From assembly GCF_040869045.1 (NCBI RefSeq), contig NC_090322.1, positions 181,473,477-181,537,476 on the forward strand: a stretch of 64,000 bases of DNA, given 5' to 3'. A program made the translations under genes and the position numbers. The notes beneath the pieces were generated by a model. The model was not told the origin of the DNA and searched no databases. It saw nothing but the letters and a program-made list of their open reading frames with translations. Origin of the DNA: Eurosta solidaginis. Its lineage: Eukaryota > Arthropoda > Insecta > Diptera > Tephritidae. Positions 42,890-54,850 of this stretch are shown here, piece by piece (position 1 is the stretch's first letter; each line of letters begins with the position of its first letter).

Positions 42890-43554
42890 ATATATAGTAA
42901 TAGGAGTAACGTTCCTACCAAATTTCATCATGATATCTTCAGCGACTGCCAAATTACAGCTTGCAGAAATTTTAAATTACCTCCTTTTAAAAATGGGCGG
43001 TACCACGCCCATTGTCTAAAATTTTACTAATTTTCTATTCTGCGTCATAAGTTCAACTCACCTACCAAGTTTCATCGCTTTATCCGTCTTTGGTGATGAA
43101 TTATCGCACTTTTTCCGTTTTTCGATATCGAAAAAGTGGGCGTGGTTATAGTCCGATATCGTTAATTTTAAATAGCGATCTGAGATGAGTGCCCAGGAAC
43201 CTACATACCAAATTTCATTTCTCAAGTTATCGTGTTAACGGACAGTCGGACGGACGGACGGACATGGCTCAATCAAATTTTTTTTTCGATCCTGATGATT
43301 TTGATATACGGAAGTCTATATCTATCTCGATTCCTTTATACCTGTACAACCAACCGTTATCCAATCAAAGTTAATATACTCTGTGAGCTCTGCTCAACTG
43401 AGTATAAAAATTGATATGATTTTGCAATGACGTCATACGTCGAAAAATTGCCGAACTAACCAGCTGTAGTGTGCCAGTCTATCAATGGAACAAGACAAAC
43501 GCGTGGAGTAACTGTGTCGACTTTTCGGCGCCATTGTGTGGAGGTAGCTATCGT

Positions 43555-43682
43555 GGTCGGCTTAAACATGTAACAGGTCCCGCCACGTCAATTTGTATGA
43601 AAAATTAAAAAGAAGCACAACGCAAATTGGAAGAGAAGCTCGTCCCAAATATCCGCGGAGCTAAATCGCGTCAAGTATTTTT
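43555..43682 (+). mobile_element. tRNA-derived SINE, 3' fragment
   Basis: Matches the last third of the family: 'caggtcccgccacgtcaatt', 'gcaaattggaagagaagctc', 'aaatcgcgtcaagta'. Confidence 0.75.
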
Positions 43683-45029
43683 TTTGTCCGCTTGATTCTT
43701 ATTTTTTTTCAAATTTTCGAAAAAAGTGTTCGAAATTTACCAAATTATTAGCGTTTTCGAAACTGGTTTACAAAGTTAATAAAATAAGATAGAAGATGTG
43801 CATTTAGGTTATGAAATTCGCTCCAACTTTTTTTATTGCAGATGCTTGTATCTAGTTCAAATTGACTAGGGATGCAACAGAACTTTGACTACGATTTCGG
43901 TTCCACAATTTTATTCTACAACCACCTTATATTGTGTTTCTCGTACTAGTTGACTTGCTCCGACTCGGTTTCGAGTCCAAGCAAATTTTAATAACTCGAT
44001 TCCGGTTTCAGTAAACTCATTTCCTTAACATCCCTTGATCGGTTATTTTTACAAATAAAATAAAATAAAATATAGCTATATAAAAGCACTGCGACCAAAA
44101 TTGCCCAAAGCTCGGTAATAGCCCGAGTCTCCATCTTTACAACCAAAACTTTATTTATAGATTTGGATTCCAAATAAGAGCAAAAAAGGGACCCATACAT
44201 ATAAACAGTAATTAGAAATAATATATATGACGATGTTCAACTTATCACAATTTTCCGATAATAAATACTACTTTGGCATCGTGCTACGACCTCACCGTTA
44301 CTTGCCTGCGCCTTCTCTTAAACCATGGTCTTGCCATCTAATGCTCATCTCTCCATTATTCCGACTATTTAAAACTCTCCGCCACGACGTGCATATGCGT
44401 CTAAGACTGCAACGACTCGACTCTGAAGTGGCTTAGTGATATCCCAGTTTTGGATGAGAACCAGAGAACAGCAAAAATCGAACACAACAGCGTTCGATTA
44501 CATTCGGCAACAAGATCGTGTTCAATGATCAAACTTGCTTAAACGAACATAATCGACATTGATTTAAAATCAACCAACGTATTGCATGCGTGAATATAAT
44601 CAATTCAGGCGTTTGCTCGTTTGCCTCCACAGCGATTACACTCATCGGAGTGAAAAGGCAAATATTGTTTGCCGAATTAAACGATACTAATTCTCGTGCT
44701 TTGATTTTATTCTCCGCTTGCCTTCGTTTGATCAATGCAATCGTACGCAAAACCTGTTTCGTCATTCTATCGCAATCATGCGAACGGAGTCTAGTAAAGA
44801 CAGATGCTGAGTTTATTCAATTATGAGTTTATTCGCATGATTGAGTGTGAATGCAAGTTTTAGTGTTTCATTAATCAAGAAAATTGTGATTTTTGCAGTT
44901 CTCTGATAAGAACCATGTTACACGCTCACAGCTACAAGCGAACGGTATAGGGCTTTGATAAAATACTCTTTTCTGCCGGATTTGAAGATGTTGCAACCGC
45001 ACACATAGCACGAGCCACAATAGATGTTC
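43683..45029. other. Apparently unique intergenic stretch, no gene seen
   Basis: Short open frames (43988-44200, 44227-44436, 44529-44826) overlap on both strands and have no recognisable domain. Base composition here is less AT-rich than in the repeats. Confidence 0.35.
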
Positions 45030-45033
45030 TTAA

Positions 45034-45630
45034 CCCTAGTGAGATAACGTACGTCTCACAGACGTTTTAATTTTGCTCTCAGTCTCCCACAATCGTAAAG
45101 AGAGAACATTCTCATTCTCAGTTTTCTCAGCTACCATTACCAGCTTGTCAGTGGGGGATGTTTTTCAGTAGTAACTTTTGCTGAAATATGTACGATTGTT
45201 TTTTAAAAATACGTCTAAGAGACGTATCGCTATCTTTTACGTGACTACAAATTTTATATGTAATTTTTGCCTAAAATGGCAAATAATAATATATTTTTAA
45301 GTATAGTTTAAAACAGTTAATTCATTCAATTGAAGTACAAAAAAATTTATTTTATTTTAATTTTTTTGCTATAAACTGAGGTCCTTCGAAAAAGACTGAT
45401 TTTTGTAAGGAAAAGTCCAAGAACAGTAAAACTTAATTTTTAATATATTAAAAAAACAATATTTTTCTTTAAAAAACATTTAAAACAAGTGAATATATAT
45501 CAAATAAATTATTGAAAAAAAACCCAAAAAAAATTTTAGTTTTTTTATATCTTTAGGGTCCTTAAACTTGAACACGTCTCTCAGACGTCCGTTATCTTTC
45601 TAGGGTAAAAATAACGTTACCTTTCTAGGG
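45034..45630. mobile_element. piggyBac-type MITE with TTAA duplication
   Basis: TTAA at 45030-45033 and 45631-45634. The left end is CCCTAGTGAGATAACG. The inverted right end is CCCTAGAAAGGTAACG, followed 25 bases further in by a second CCCTAGAAAGATAACG. CCCTAGAAAGATA-like ends and TTAA target sites are typical of piggyBac elements. A palindromic word CGTCTSNSAGACG lies inside each end and a near match (cgtctaagagacg) is at 45212-45226. No transposase. Confidence 0.9.
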
Positions 45631-45634
45631 TTAA

Positions 45635-46617
45635 GAAAGCGATTTAACCGTCAAATACTTTTCACTATGCGTCTAGATAATCGCAGTAGAATATTTAAAA
45701 AGGCAGCGTATATTTATCACCGGAAATCCAGCGGAAAGTTGTGGAGGATGCGTGAAACGATCAATAATGTGTATCAAGACTGTCCGCAGAATTGGATGAT
45801 TAATTTTGCGTCACATAATAAATTAAAAAAACGACATCGCTTTTTACATACATACATAAAATTGTTTTACACTGTTATTTCCGAATATTTGTATATTTTT
45901 GTTATTAATTTCAAAGTTCCGTACAAATATCGACTTGATAAAAAAAATATACAATTAACAAATTTTGCAAAATGACACATTGGCTTACACACCAGCTTTA
46001 CACACTTGAACACACTCAACAGTCATGCGTTCGATCGCGCTACCAGCCCAGCTGACCTTAATGGCTTTAACGCCAAACTCTGACTTACAAATATGTGTGG
46101 GCTTTTTGATTTTACATCTCCAGCTGAAAACACCAGCTCCGCTCCAAGCGTTGTGTTGTTAATTAACGAATATTTAAAACTTTACAACCAACAAAATCCA
46201 GCGCCCTCGCACACAACACACTTCCCAGGTGTTAAAAAAATTAATAAATTTAAATTCATTTATTCGTTTGCATTTGTTTATTGTTGTTTTTTTCTCCTTT
46301 TTCGCATTAAATTCAGACTTAAGAATACAATTTCAAACGGGAAAAAACCATAAAAGTGATTTAAACCACAATTTTTGTATTCCGTAATCACTAGACTTTA
46401 ACCACCGATCGACCGAGTTTGTCTCTTGTTTCTTCTCTGCTGTCTGGAGATATACTACGGAGTCGCCGGTTCGCAATGGTATCTTTGCGCTCATCAAACG
46501 CACATACACATGTTAGAACTGCTTATGCTCGCGAAAACGAACAAATAATAGAAAGGAGAAAAACAAAAAAATTAGTAAAAACAGAATTGTATTGAACACA
46601 TGCCCTTTATGATCTTA
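45635..46617. other. Intergenic stretch, no confirmed gene
   Basis: The 45667-45975 open frame (basic, 102 aa) and the 46093-46353 frame have no recognisable domain. Confidence 0.35.
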
Positions 46618-47390
46618 CAACAAACTAGCGGACCAGGCAGACGTTGCTCTGCCGTAAATTTGGTCTATCTGCATACATTTTAATAAGCTTTTTCCGTCTA
46701 ACTCTGCCTTCCCCCACCACACTTTTTCCTAATATTTTTATTCACTCCTACCTCCGTCTTTTTCGCTTCATCTATCTCCATCTTCGTCTCATTCTATCTA
46801 TTTCTCAGTATTCTTCATCCCTTATTGTCAGTCCCAGAGAATGGTATGTATTTTGATCCAGTCCCATTCCGAGTCTCAGTCCCACTCCGAGTCTGAGTCC
46901 CAGTCCTAGTCATAGCCCCAGTCCCAGTCCGTCTCTGGTCTACTTCCCGGAAAAAAGGATCGTAAATACTAATATAGGCAAATTTATGTACCAAATTTCA
47001 GGCAAATCGAATAGGACGTATGTAAATAGGTATGTGGGTATTATTAATTCATGTCTTTATTTCGGCTTCGCATACATATTTATCAGTTTTGCCAGGTTGA
47101 TGCGACTAAATCGAATATCACAATGAAAATTACTTTAAAGCTCTCAGCAACAGCTTCCATTTGATATCCATATTCTATAGACACATTCTACGGTTACCCG
47201 GGTCCACGTTTTGGCCTATATCTCGAGACCCTGTGCGTCGATCGCAACCAAACCTATGTAATAACCACCGCGTGAGGTAAACGCAACTTATGTGAAAGTT
47301 TGAAGAAAATAGACCGACGCATCTCTTCATACACCGGCGACCGACTAACACACATTTTAGCCTTTCTTTTTATATATATAGATAAGATCT
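46618..47390 (+). repeat. Dispersed repeat 'GGCAGACGTTGCTCTGC' with AGTCCC minisatellite
   Basis: Starts 'ctagcggaccaggcagacgt', like 25136. The inside holds a 6-base-rhythm run of AGTCCC/AGTCTG words at 46855-46935. The far end includes 'gtgtgcgtcgatcgcaac'-type sequence and a TA-rich 'tttatatatatagataag'. Confidence 0.55.
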
Positions 47391-48024
47391 ACAAATCATT
47401 TCTTCCTTGCGATAGCTCGCGCCAATAACACACAACGGGGATGACAAAACAGCGCAACATCTCCATCGTCACAGATGGCTGATCTTACGGTTAGGCGTTG
47501 GGTGGGGTTCGACCTGGGAACAATCAGGCATTGTGAATCTACTACTTGGGACGGACAATGATGAAAACGAATGACCAATTAGTAAAAAACATATGATCGC
47601 TGAACCCGCTAGGACATCAAAAATATGCTTGGTGATTTCAACGTCAATATAGGCGAGGGAAGATCTAGTCCTACATTCGAAAAAGCCACTCTTCACAATT
47701 AAACCAACTTCAGTGTCAATGTGGGTGCAGAAAAAAAATTCAACAAGCTTCCGTGCTTTTTCAGGTAAAAAAAATCAATCAACTTGTCTCGCCGTCTCTT
47801 TCCCTGAGCGTTACTTCACATTTCATTTGTAACCCTGACTGTGACCGGGGCGTTTGCAAAGCCGACTAGGTAGCAGTAGTTCGTGCAGTAAGCCGCGATT
47901 GCGCTCTCTACTGTAAATTAGTCGCAGCACAAATCACAGGTTAATATTGTAGAAGGTACTTGTTCCTGTGACGAGAGCTATGATTGTGTTTGTAATTGCG
48001 ACTATTGCGAAATTCTGTCACATG

Positions 48025-48160
48025 CAGGTTAGGATAGGTTGAATTGACCAGTCAATAAAGATCTCTAATAGGCCGAATGTGTTCCTAGTGCTACCAAGAC
48101 ATGTTTGACGACTAAACCACAGTAAGGTACCAGAACTTTTTATAAAATAACTCCATCCAT
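48025..48160 (+). repeat. Dispersed short repeat 'GGTTAGGATAGGTTGAATT'
   Basis: Relative of 34355-34560, sharing the start and 'tttataaaataactcc'. Confidence 0.45.
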
Positions 48161-48164
48161 CTCG

Positions 48165-49385
48165 GGCAAAGCAACATCAAAAACTTAGAAACAAGTTTTT
48201 TTTCTCAATTAGAAAAAAGTTTTTCCAAGCGAGTTCCCCCTGGGTAGAAACACTCCGAACGTATTTCTGCCATGAAAAGCTTCTCAGTGAGAACTCATCT
48301 GCTTTGTAGATGCCGTTCCGAGTCGGCCGTCCCGTCAATTTGAAGAAAAAACAAGTAAGGAAGGCTAAGTTCGGGTGTAACCGAACATTACCTACTCAGC
48401 TGATAGCTTGGCTGCGTTGGTTTCGTAGGGTTTCGTAGATGGTTTATAAGTGGTTTTTAATTCCATATCACATACGTTTGAGAAATATCGACCAAATTGT
48501 TGACCAAGGGTAACGTTTTTTGGAACGCTTTTCTTCATCCTTTGTTAAATAAGGGAAAATCACCATGTAGGAAAATTAGCCTAGGGTAACCTTGGAATGT
48601 GTTTGTATGACATGGGTATCAAATGAAAGGTATTAAAGAGTATTTTAAAAGGGAGTAGGCCTTAGTTCCGTAGGTGGACGCCTTTTCGAGATTCCGCCAT
48701 AAAGGTGAACCAGGGGTGACTCTAGAATGTGCTTGTACGATATGGGTATACAATTATTAATGAGGGTTTTAAAAGGGAGTGACCCTTAGTTGTATATGTG
48801 AAGGCGTTTTCAAGATATCGATCAAAATGTGGGCCAGGGTGACCCAGAAGATCATCTGTCATTTATTTATATAGTGCTTTTGATTTCGCCCTGTAGAACT
48901 TTTTCATTTTCTTCCACTTAATATGGTAGGTGTCACACCCATTTTACAAAGTTTTTTCTAAAGTTGTATTTTGCTTCAAAAAACGAATCCAATCACCTTG
49001 TTTCTTCCCTTTTTTCGTATTTGGTATAGTTAAGACATTTTTTAATTTTTCGAAATTTTCGATATCGAAAAAGTGGGCGTGGTTATAGTCCGATTTCGTT
49101 AATTTTAAAAAGCGATCTGAGGTGAGTGCCCAGGAACTTACATACCGAATTTCATTAAGATACCTCAAAATTTACTCAAGTTATCGTGTTTACGGACGGA
49201 CGGACGGACGCACATGGCTAAATGAATTTCTTTTTTCGCCCAGATCATTTTGATATATAGAAGTCTATTTCTATCTCGATTAGTTTATCCCGTTACGGGG
49301 TACCATTATGCGAACAAAATTAATATACTCTGTGAGCTCTGCTCAGCTGAGTATAATTAAAAGGAGCGCGACGCAACTTGGAAGA
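48165..49385 (+). mobile_element. tRNA-derived SINE split by a dispersed repeat
   Basis: The SINE body runs 48165-48349 ('gggcaaagcaacatcaaaaa' to 'gtcccgtcaatttgaagaaa') and continues at 49357 ('ttaaaaggagcgcgacgcaa'). The 1-kb repeat lies exactly between, as judged from the uninterrupted SINE at 43600. Confidence 0.8.
48351..49356 (+). mobile_element. Dispersed repeat with 130-bp units, short copy
   Basis: From ACAAGTAAGGAAGGCTAAG to 'ctcagctgagtataa', with both ends intact but only about two tandem units and a deleted middle. Its insertion into a SINE fixes the ends of the family. Confidence 0.86.
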
Positions 49386-49605
49386 GACTAACTTAAAAGC
49401 ATGTGTCGCCAAAAGGCAGTGTCCAGTCATGAGCCTTAAGTATTCTCTCTTTAGAGATTTGAGCAACTTTTTAAGTCTAATATGGTAGGATTTTCACATG
49501 ATCCTAGTTTGCAGCCCCGCATTTCTGTCTACGCCATCCCTGCTTGATGGATAATATGCAACTTCTGTCTACTTTTGACTTCTCCAAAGCAGATTAAGAC
49601 GTCTG
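49386..49605 (-). pseudogene. LOA/jockey-type C-terminal fragment, decayed
   Basis: 'aaaaggcagtgtccagtcat' and 'tagtttgcagccccgc' parallel 24760-24900. No open frame remains. Confidence 0.5.
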
Positions 49606-50399
49606 CCGTCGATTCGCTACACCCTCCTTTGTCAATCTCATCGGTCTTTTTGTTACTTCTATCCCGTTATTACGGGAAGCCTAGTACTGATGTATGGTCC
49701 GGCGTGAGCGAAGCCAACGCTTGATTGCATTGCAGGGCACTTTTTGATGAAGTAATTTTTCAAGTTTTCTAAGATAATGTTGTTAAAATATATTTTGAGA
49801 TAGGGGTTTTCGAAAAGGCATCTGAGATATAGACTGCACTCGGCAGTAATCAATCCTTAGTGCGGCTTCAGACCTGGTAAATCTATTCTCAGCCAGAATT
49901 TCACTACTTTTTGCTTTCAAAGCAGCTTCTAACAGTGCAAATAGCAGATCCATCGTGAAATTTCTTTTATCCCTTGCTAAAGCATATATTTTTAGTAGCA
50001 TATCTTAAGCGCAAAAGTATAGTTTATTAGAAAAGTCTTCATTGGTGACGTTTGCTGGTGATACTTAATTGAATAAAGAGACGAAAAGATGGATGTTGTT
50101 GAAAACGAAGACAAGATGAAGTACTTCCTTCAACAAAAAAATAATTGATTTTTAAGGGGTTTGATATAAGCTGTTCTCTGAAAGTCCGTGAATATCTCTG
50201 AATTACAACGAAACCTAAAGAACGTTTATAGGAAACCTAAAGCTTCAAATAATACGCCTTCAGACAATTTCTATAACAATTGCCGATTTTAAGCGAACAA
50301 AAAATTAAATCCTATACTTTGAAGGTAAAACTCATGCATACCAAAATTATCTAGAAGTGGCCACAACAGTTAAACAATACATGCTGAACTTACTGCACT
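49606..50399. other. Intergenic stretch, no gene seen
   Basis: A fragment of the CTATCTC foldback family is at about 49760-49850. The 49783-50001 minus frame has no recognisable domain. Confidence 0.35.
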
Positions 50400-50404
50400 A
50401 CACT

Positions 50405-50725
50405 TTTTTTGATTCTTCCGCGGCAGATGTCTGTCGTATGAGGCGACTAAAATACCCAAATGATTCAAGGAGCTGCCAGCGCAATTTATAGCTTCCCCAA
50501 CGCAATAGTCAACATCATCTACCCGTGACGGATCCTGTTTCTTTAGCAGCCGACGCTCTGGCGACTCCAAGTTCCTCAACGAAGTAGGGGGTGGGAGAAC
50601 GGGACAGGTTTCATGTGGTCATATCAAATCGTTCCCGCGATGGTCGGGCTAGTTCCTTAATGGCGCTTGTTACCAGAACGTATCCGGCAAAGAACCATCA
50701 ACATAGATAACACTCCTCAAAACGC
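50405..50725 (+). mobile_element. CAA-tailed retroposon, diverged, tail lost
   Basis: 'cgtatgaggcgactaaaata', 'gctctggcgactccaagttc', 'cgcgatggtcgggctagttc', 'tatccggcaaagaaccatca' in family order. The CAA tail is gone. Confidence 0.8.
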
Positions 50726-50945
50726 TGTAGCTATAGATACAGTTATATTTGAAACGAAGTCTGATGACAAACTTTAGCACGTTTGAAATAATAATAAATA
50801 ACAAATTCTCAAACAATAAGTACCCCTCAGTAGCAGCCCCCACTCCGGTGCACAATAAGTCCAGACTTTAAAAGCGAATTTTCGAAATGATAATTGCTAT
50901 CAATTTTTTTTTATTTATTGTGTTCTACCAGTTCATATGTATGTA

Positions 50946-51282
50946 CATTAGGGTGGGTCGATTTGTATGGACGAAAGTTAACCGATATCGCGCCATCGAT
51001 TTTTCGATAGGATTTGGGCTCAGGAAAAATAGTTCCTCCACGCATACCCAAAAAAATAATACATGAAAATTTTACAATCAAATGAAAATTTTTTTAGTAG
51101 GTCATGAAAAAAAACCTTAAAAATCAAAGTCGAAAAAAAGTAAAAAAAAAAAGAAATTTCGCAGGCTCGAAAATTATTTTTTGGGTATGCGCAGTGGAAC
51201 TTTTTTTCCTGAGCCCAAATCCTATCGAAAAATCGATGGCGTGATATAGGTTAATAAAACGACCCAGTCTAATGTAAATATT
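50946..51282. mobile_element. Foldback MITE, TTAGGGTGGGTCGATT family
   Basis: Ends CATTAGGGTGGGTCGATTTG and inverted 'cgacccagtctaatg', with TA on both sides. It shares the arms of 2529-2982, with a different A-rich centre. Confidence 0.83.
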
Positions 51283-51702
51283 TCCATGTTTTTAAATGTT
51301 AAATAAGACAATAAAATTATAGCGAAATTAGATTCACAACATCTGAAAATTATATAGAATAATATGGAAAATGTATGTATGTATGGACCTAGACATACCC
51401 AACAAACAATCGTATAAGGTATTGCAAGATCATAAACAAATAAAACTAAGCGCCCTCTCAGACGTAGTATACTGAGCTTTCATCATATTTGTCAGCTGTT
51501 TAAATTAAATTGCGGGCTAACGAGGTGGAATTCTATAAAGCATGCATGGCTAATTGTGGAGTGCTGCCTTAGGGTAGAAGCATTGTTTTTTTGAATAAGA
51601 AATAAACACAATAATAAGATAATAAATAAATAATAATAATGTGGTGCTTCAATGTCTTATAACAAGGGCCTATCCAAACCTCACATTGCATTGTCATCAG
51701 CC

Positions 51703-51846
51703 TGATACATAAGGCATTGGTGCTGTTTAAAGACTTTTGATCAAACGAAAGCGGGTATACGTTTTTTGGTGGGTGATACATAAGGAATTGGTGCTGTTTA
51801 AAGACTTTTGATCAAACGAAATCGGGTATACGTTTTTTGGTGGGTG
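51703..51846 (+). repeat. 71-bp tandem duplication
   Basis: Two adjacent units starting 'tgatacataaggmattggtg' at 51703 and 51774 differ at only two positions, which suggests a recent duplication. Confidence 0.93.
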
Positions 51847-52649
51847 ATTGTGAAAACTATAAAAAATGCGGAAACATATTTTTTACAGTCATGCAGTTAT
51901 TCAAATATATATGTACGTATATTAGACTGATTTCTCAAACATAGGCTTTATAATTTTCAAACGAACCGACAGGTTAGAAAACGCTAAGCCTCAGTAAACG
52001 AAACGCCTTAAGTATTTTCTAATTCGTTTGTAACAAATTTCGAAGATGTATGGAGATACGCCAATTTAGAAATAATTTTGAGATCGGATGGTTTTGAAAA
52101 AAAATAAAAATAAAAATAAAAAAATTGGTTTAGTTTGTTCTCCCAACAAGAACTCCTTTGCTCATATAGGCCGTTTTAGAACAATAAGCGCGTCTGATAA
52201 ACGAGAACATTATTTTAGATTTCTGACAAGATTATCTCACGCTCCAAAAAGGATATCAATACAAACGAAACAGCATTTTCAAGAAAAATAGATCAAATTA
52301 CAAAGTTCCATATTGAACATGAATCACTTTTGAACATACCTGTTCCCAGAAATAAACGTTTTGAACCTATATGGGAACAAACAAAAAAAATTGTATACAG
52401 TTTAAAGCAATGTTAGCTAGAACTTTTTCACATGGAATTTTTTTTCGTAATCAAAATAAAGAAGCTAACAAATAATTCAATTATTATTTTTTGTTTTCAT
52501 TTGCTTTTTTTTATTCATGGAAATGCATCATTGGAGATCGAGAGTAGGCTAACTATAGCATTAATCAGATCAGATTAGATAAATATCGAGTTTCAATATT
52601 AATTTGTGCTGCATTTTAATATTTACTACAAATAGATGGACCTACGTAG
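51847..52649. other. Intergenic stretch, no gene seen
   Basis: The 52088-52291 open frame is Lys-rich at its start and has no recognisable domain. Confidence 0.3.
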
Positions 52650-52653
52650 ATAT

Positions 52654-53200
52654 TGTAACGAATTTAAGGAAAATTCTGTATTATTTTGCACCATCATGCG
52701 AATCGCTAAACTAACGAATAAATAACTCAAATATTCAGTAAGGCAGAATGTTTTTTATTTACAACTATACTGTAGTAGTACTACACAATTAAATTACTCG
52801 CTGACTTTACTTGTAGCTTTCTAAAATCAAACTGATTGAGTATTCCTGAGATTGTGCTACTTTTATACTCTCAGTTGCCTCGTTCACCTATTTCTTCTAG
52901 GGTCTAAACTTTTCCCGAACAGCCTTCTCGAACAGCTGCTTATTTATTTCTCATTTCTGCATCTTGTATTCACGTTTGTCTAGTTATATGCGTGTGTATG
53001 TGTAAGTAATAACATCTCTGAAGTGATGATTGCATGGACACATGTTTCTCTTTATTTTTCGCTCTTAGCTGCTGAATACATGTGTATGTGAAATATTCTC
53101 TTCGCTCTTTGCATGTATGTGTGGCTGCTTGCTTTGATGTTGTTCTGCATTTATTTACTAGCAGCATAGTGATGTATCGAAATGCGAGTATTCGCCATAA
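52654..53200 (-). mobile_element. Solo LTR with ATAT duplication
   Basis: The plus strand reads TGTAACGAATTTAAGG ... ATTCGCCATA, the inverse of 33184-33652. ATAT lies at 52650-52653 and 53201-53204. 'tactctcagttgcctcg' corresponds to the TATA-box region. No internal genes adjoin it. Confidence 0.85.
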
Positions 53201-53204
53201 TATG

Positions 53205-54244
53205 CATATCGTTAGCTTAACTCGCAAAGGCCCTAACCATGAAATTTAAAATATTACAGGAGAAGCAAAAACGTTTTATTTTTACATTCATTTAATGCAG
53301 AAATGGCTTTTAAAAAGTGGCAATACTCCGCTGGTATTTGTTTCAACTCCATAAAAGTTTTACTGGAGGTGTATTTTAATATATTATACCAAAATCTGTG
53401 AAAACGCAGTTTCGAAAAATCTGTTGGTTAAGGCCTTTGTGAATTAAGATAACGATTTGTATGTATCGCAAAGGCATACCAATTTTTGCTGAAATGCTAT
53501 TTAGAGCTTGCCAGACCACTACCGAGAAAGAACTCCATAAAGAAAAAATGTTCTAAAGTATTTCTGATGTTAGTTGTCCCGTCACTTGAACATGGGATCT
53601 TCGGAATAGTAACTTTATCAAGAAGATATCGAAAGTAATACATATATAACTTCTCAAATCTAGTTGTCGTCCGCACGTACATAAATGAGCAAAATTTTGG
53701 TACAAATGTGAATGTATACCAGGACGCTTGTTTAGCTAATGAAGCAAATTGCAAAATATGTGAGCTGCAGATGGCCTAGAATAACTCAACGTCTTCACAA
53801 ATAGAAGAACTTATGTAAATTTACGAAAAAAAAACTATTCGAATAGTCGAATCTGTCATTAATCGAAGCAAACAAATAGTTAGTGATAATCGAAAATTTT
53901 ACTAAACAACTTTTGCAAATCGACTAATCGATTATTGGAATCGTCGATTATCAAGAGCTCTAATGTATGCGTACGCATACATGTGTCGTAACGCAAAAGT
54001 TTTGTTAACAAGGACATATCTCATAAAAGTCATTAATAACTTCGTATCTCAGGAAGCTATTTAAAGAGCTTGTTACTAAAATAAAAAGTTTCTTTAGTAT
54101 AGATTCCTATCTGCTGCAGTATAGCTAACAGTTTTAAGTCGTTTACGAATTGAGGAAGGGAATTAAGTAAGCTAGATTAAGTTCGTATCTCTTGTGGCAA
54201 TTTTTTTTTTGCTAAGCATGCAAAAGCTCTCTAAGTAACAAAGA
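53205..54244. other. Intergenic stretch, no gene seen
   Basis: At 53825-53965 there are clustered TCGATTAT/ATTCGAATAGTCGA words. The minus frame at 53497-53754 has no recognisable domain. Confidence 0.35.
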
Positions 54245-54850
54245 GGTAGGGGATGGGATGAAATAGTAGCCGCGGTCATATCAAATCTTTCCCGGGATAG
54301 TCGAGCTACCTAGTACATAAGTATCTAAGCTATGTTCGCCAAAGTACTATCCACATTGGGTATCTGCACTCCCCATAACTTGCATGGGGTGTGGGAGCAC
54401 ATTACACTACATATGCCACGATGCAAAATGTGAATGTTTGACAACGTTCTTAGATACTTTCCAATCATTATGCTAATTTCACCCGCCGAATGTCACATCC
54501 GTCACATTTCAAGGAAAGCAAACATTTTTATTGGAGTGTCGTGTTTACTTACCTTTGCTACACATTTCTGTTTCAAACAATTGTTAACATAGCCATTTAT
54601 ATATGTAGATACATTCTTAAAAGAAAAAACTTAAAAAGGGTTCACCGAAGCAAAGTCTTTAGAGTCTCTCATGCGATTTAACAGATAATTTTTAAAATTT
54701 TGCTTTGATTATTAAGTCTACTGATGTCTATCAAACTTCAAATGATGGTTTTAAAGATTTATTTCTTATTAGAAGTACAAATGCCAAGCGGCATCGAACT
54801 ACTTCGAGTTTCGGGGAGTGTACTTATCGCTTACAACAACAACTAAACAC
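54245..54850 (+). mobile_element. CAA-tailed retroposon, two scattered pieces
   Basis: About 54245-54320 ('tcatatcaaatctttcccgg') and 54785-54845 ('tttcggggagtgtacttatc' with a CAA tail) are the middle and the 3' end of the family, separated by about 460 unrelated bases. Confidence 0.55.

Larger units (their letters stand above)
41001..43407 (+). mobile_element. Dispersed repeat with 130-bp tandem units, long copy
   Basis: Starts AAGTAAGGAAGGTTAAGTTC and ends 'gctcaactgagtataaaa'. 'ATACTCAGYTGAG' near the 5' end and its inverted form near the 3' end make a subterminal inverted repeat. It contains the tandem array at 41100-41720 and is interrupted by the SINE at 42515-42889. No coding. Confidence 0.85.

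Noticed and set aside
45667..45975. 102-aa basic open frame beside the piggyBac MITE
   Set aside because: No transposase motif, no splice context and no recognised family.
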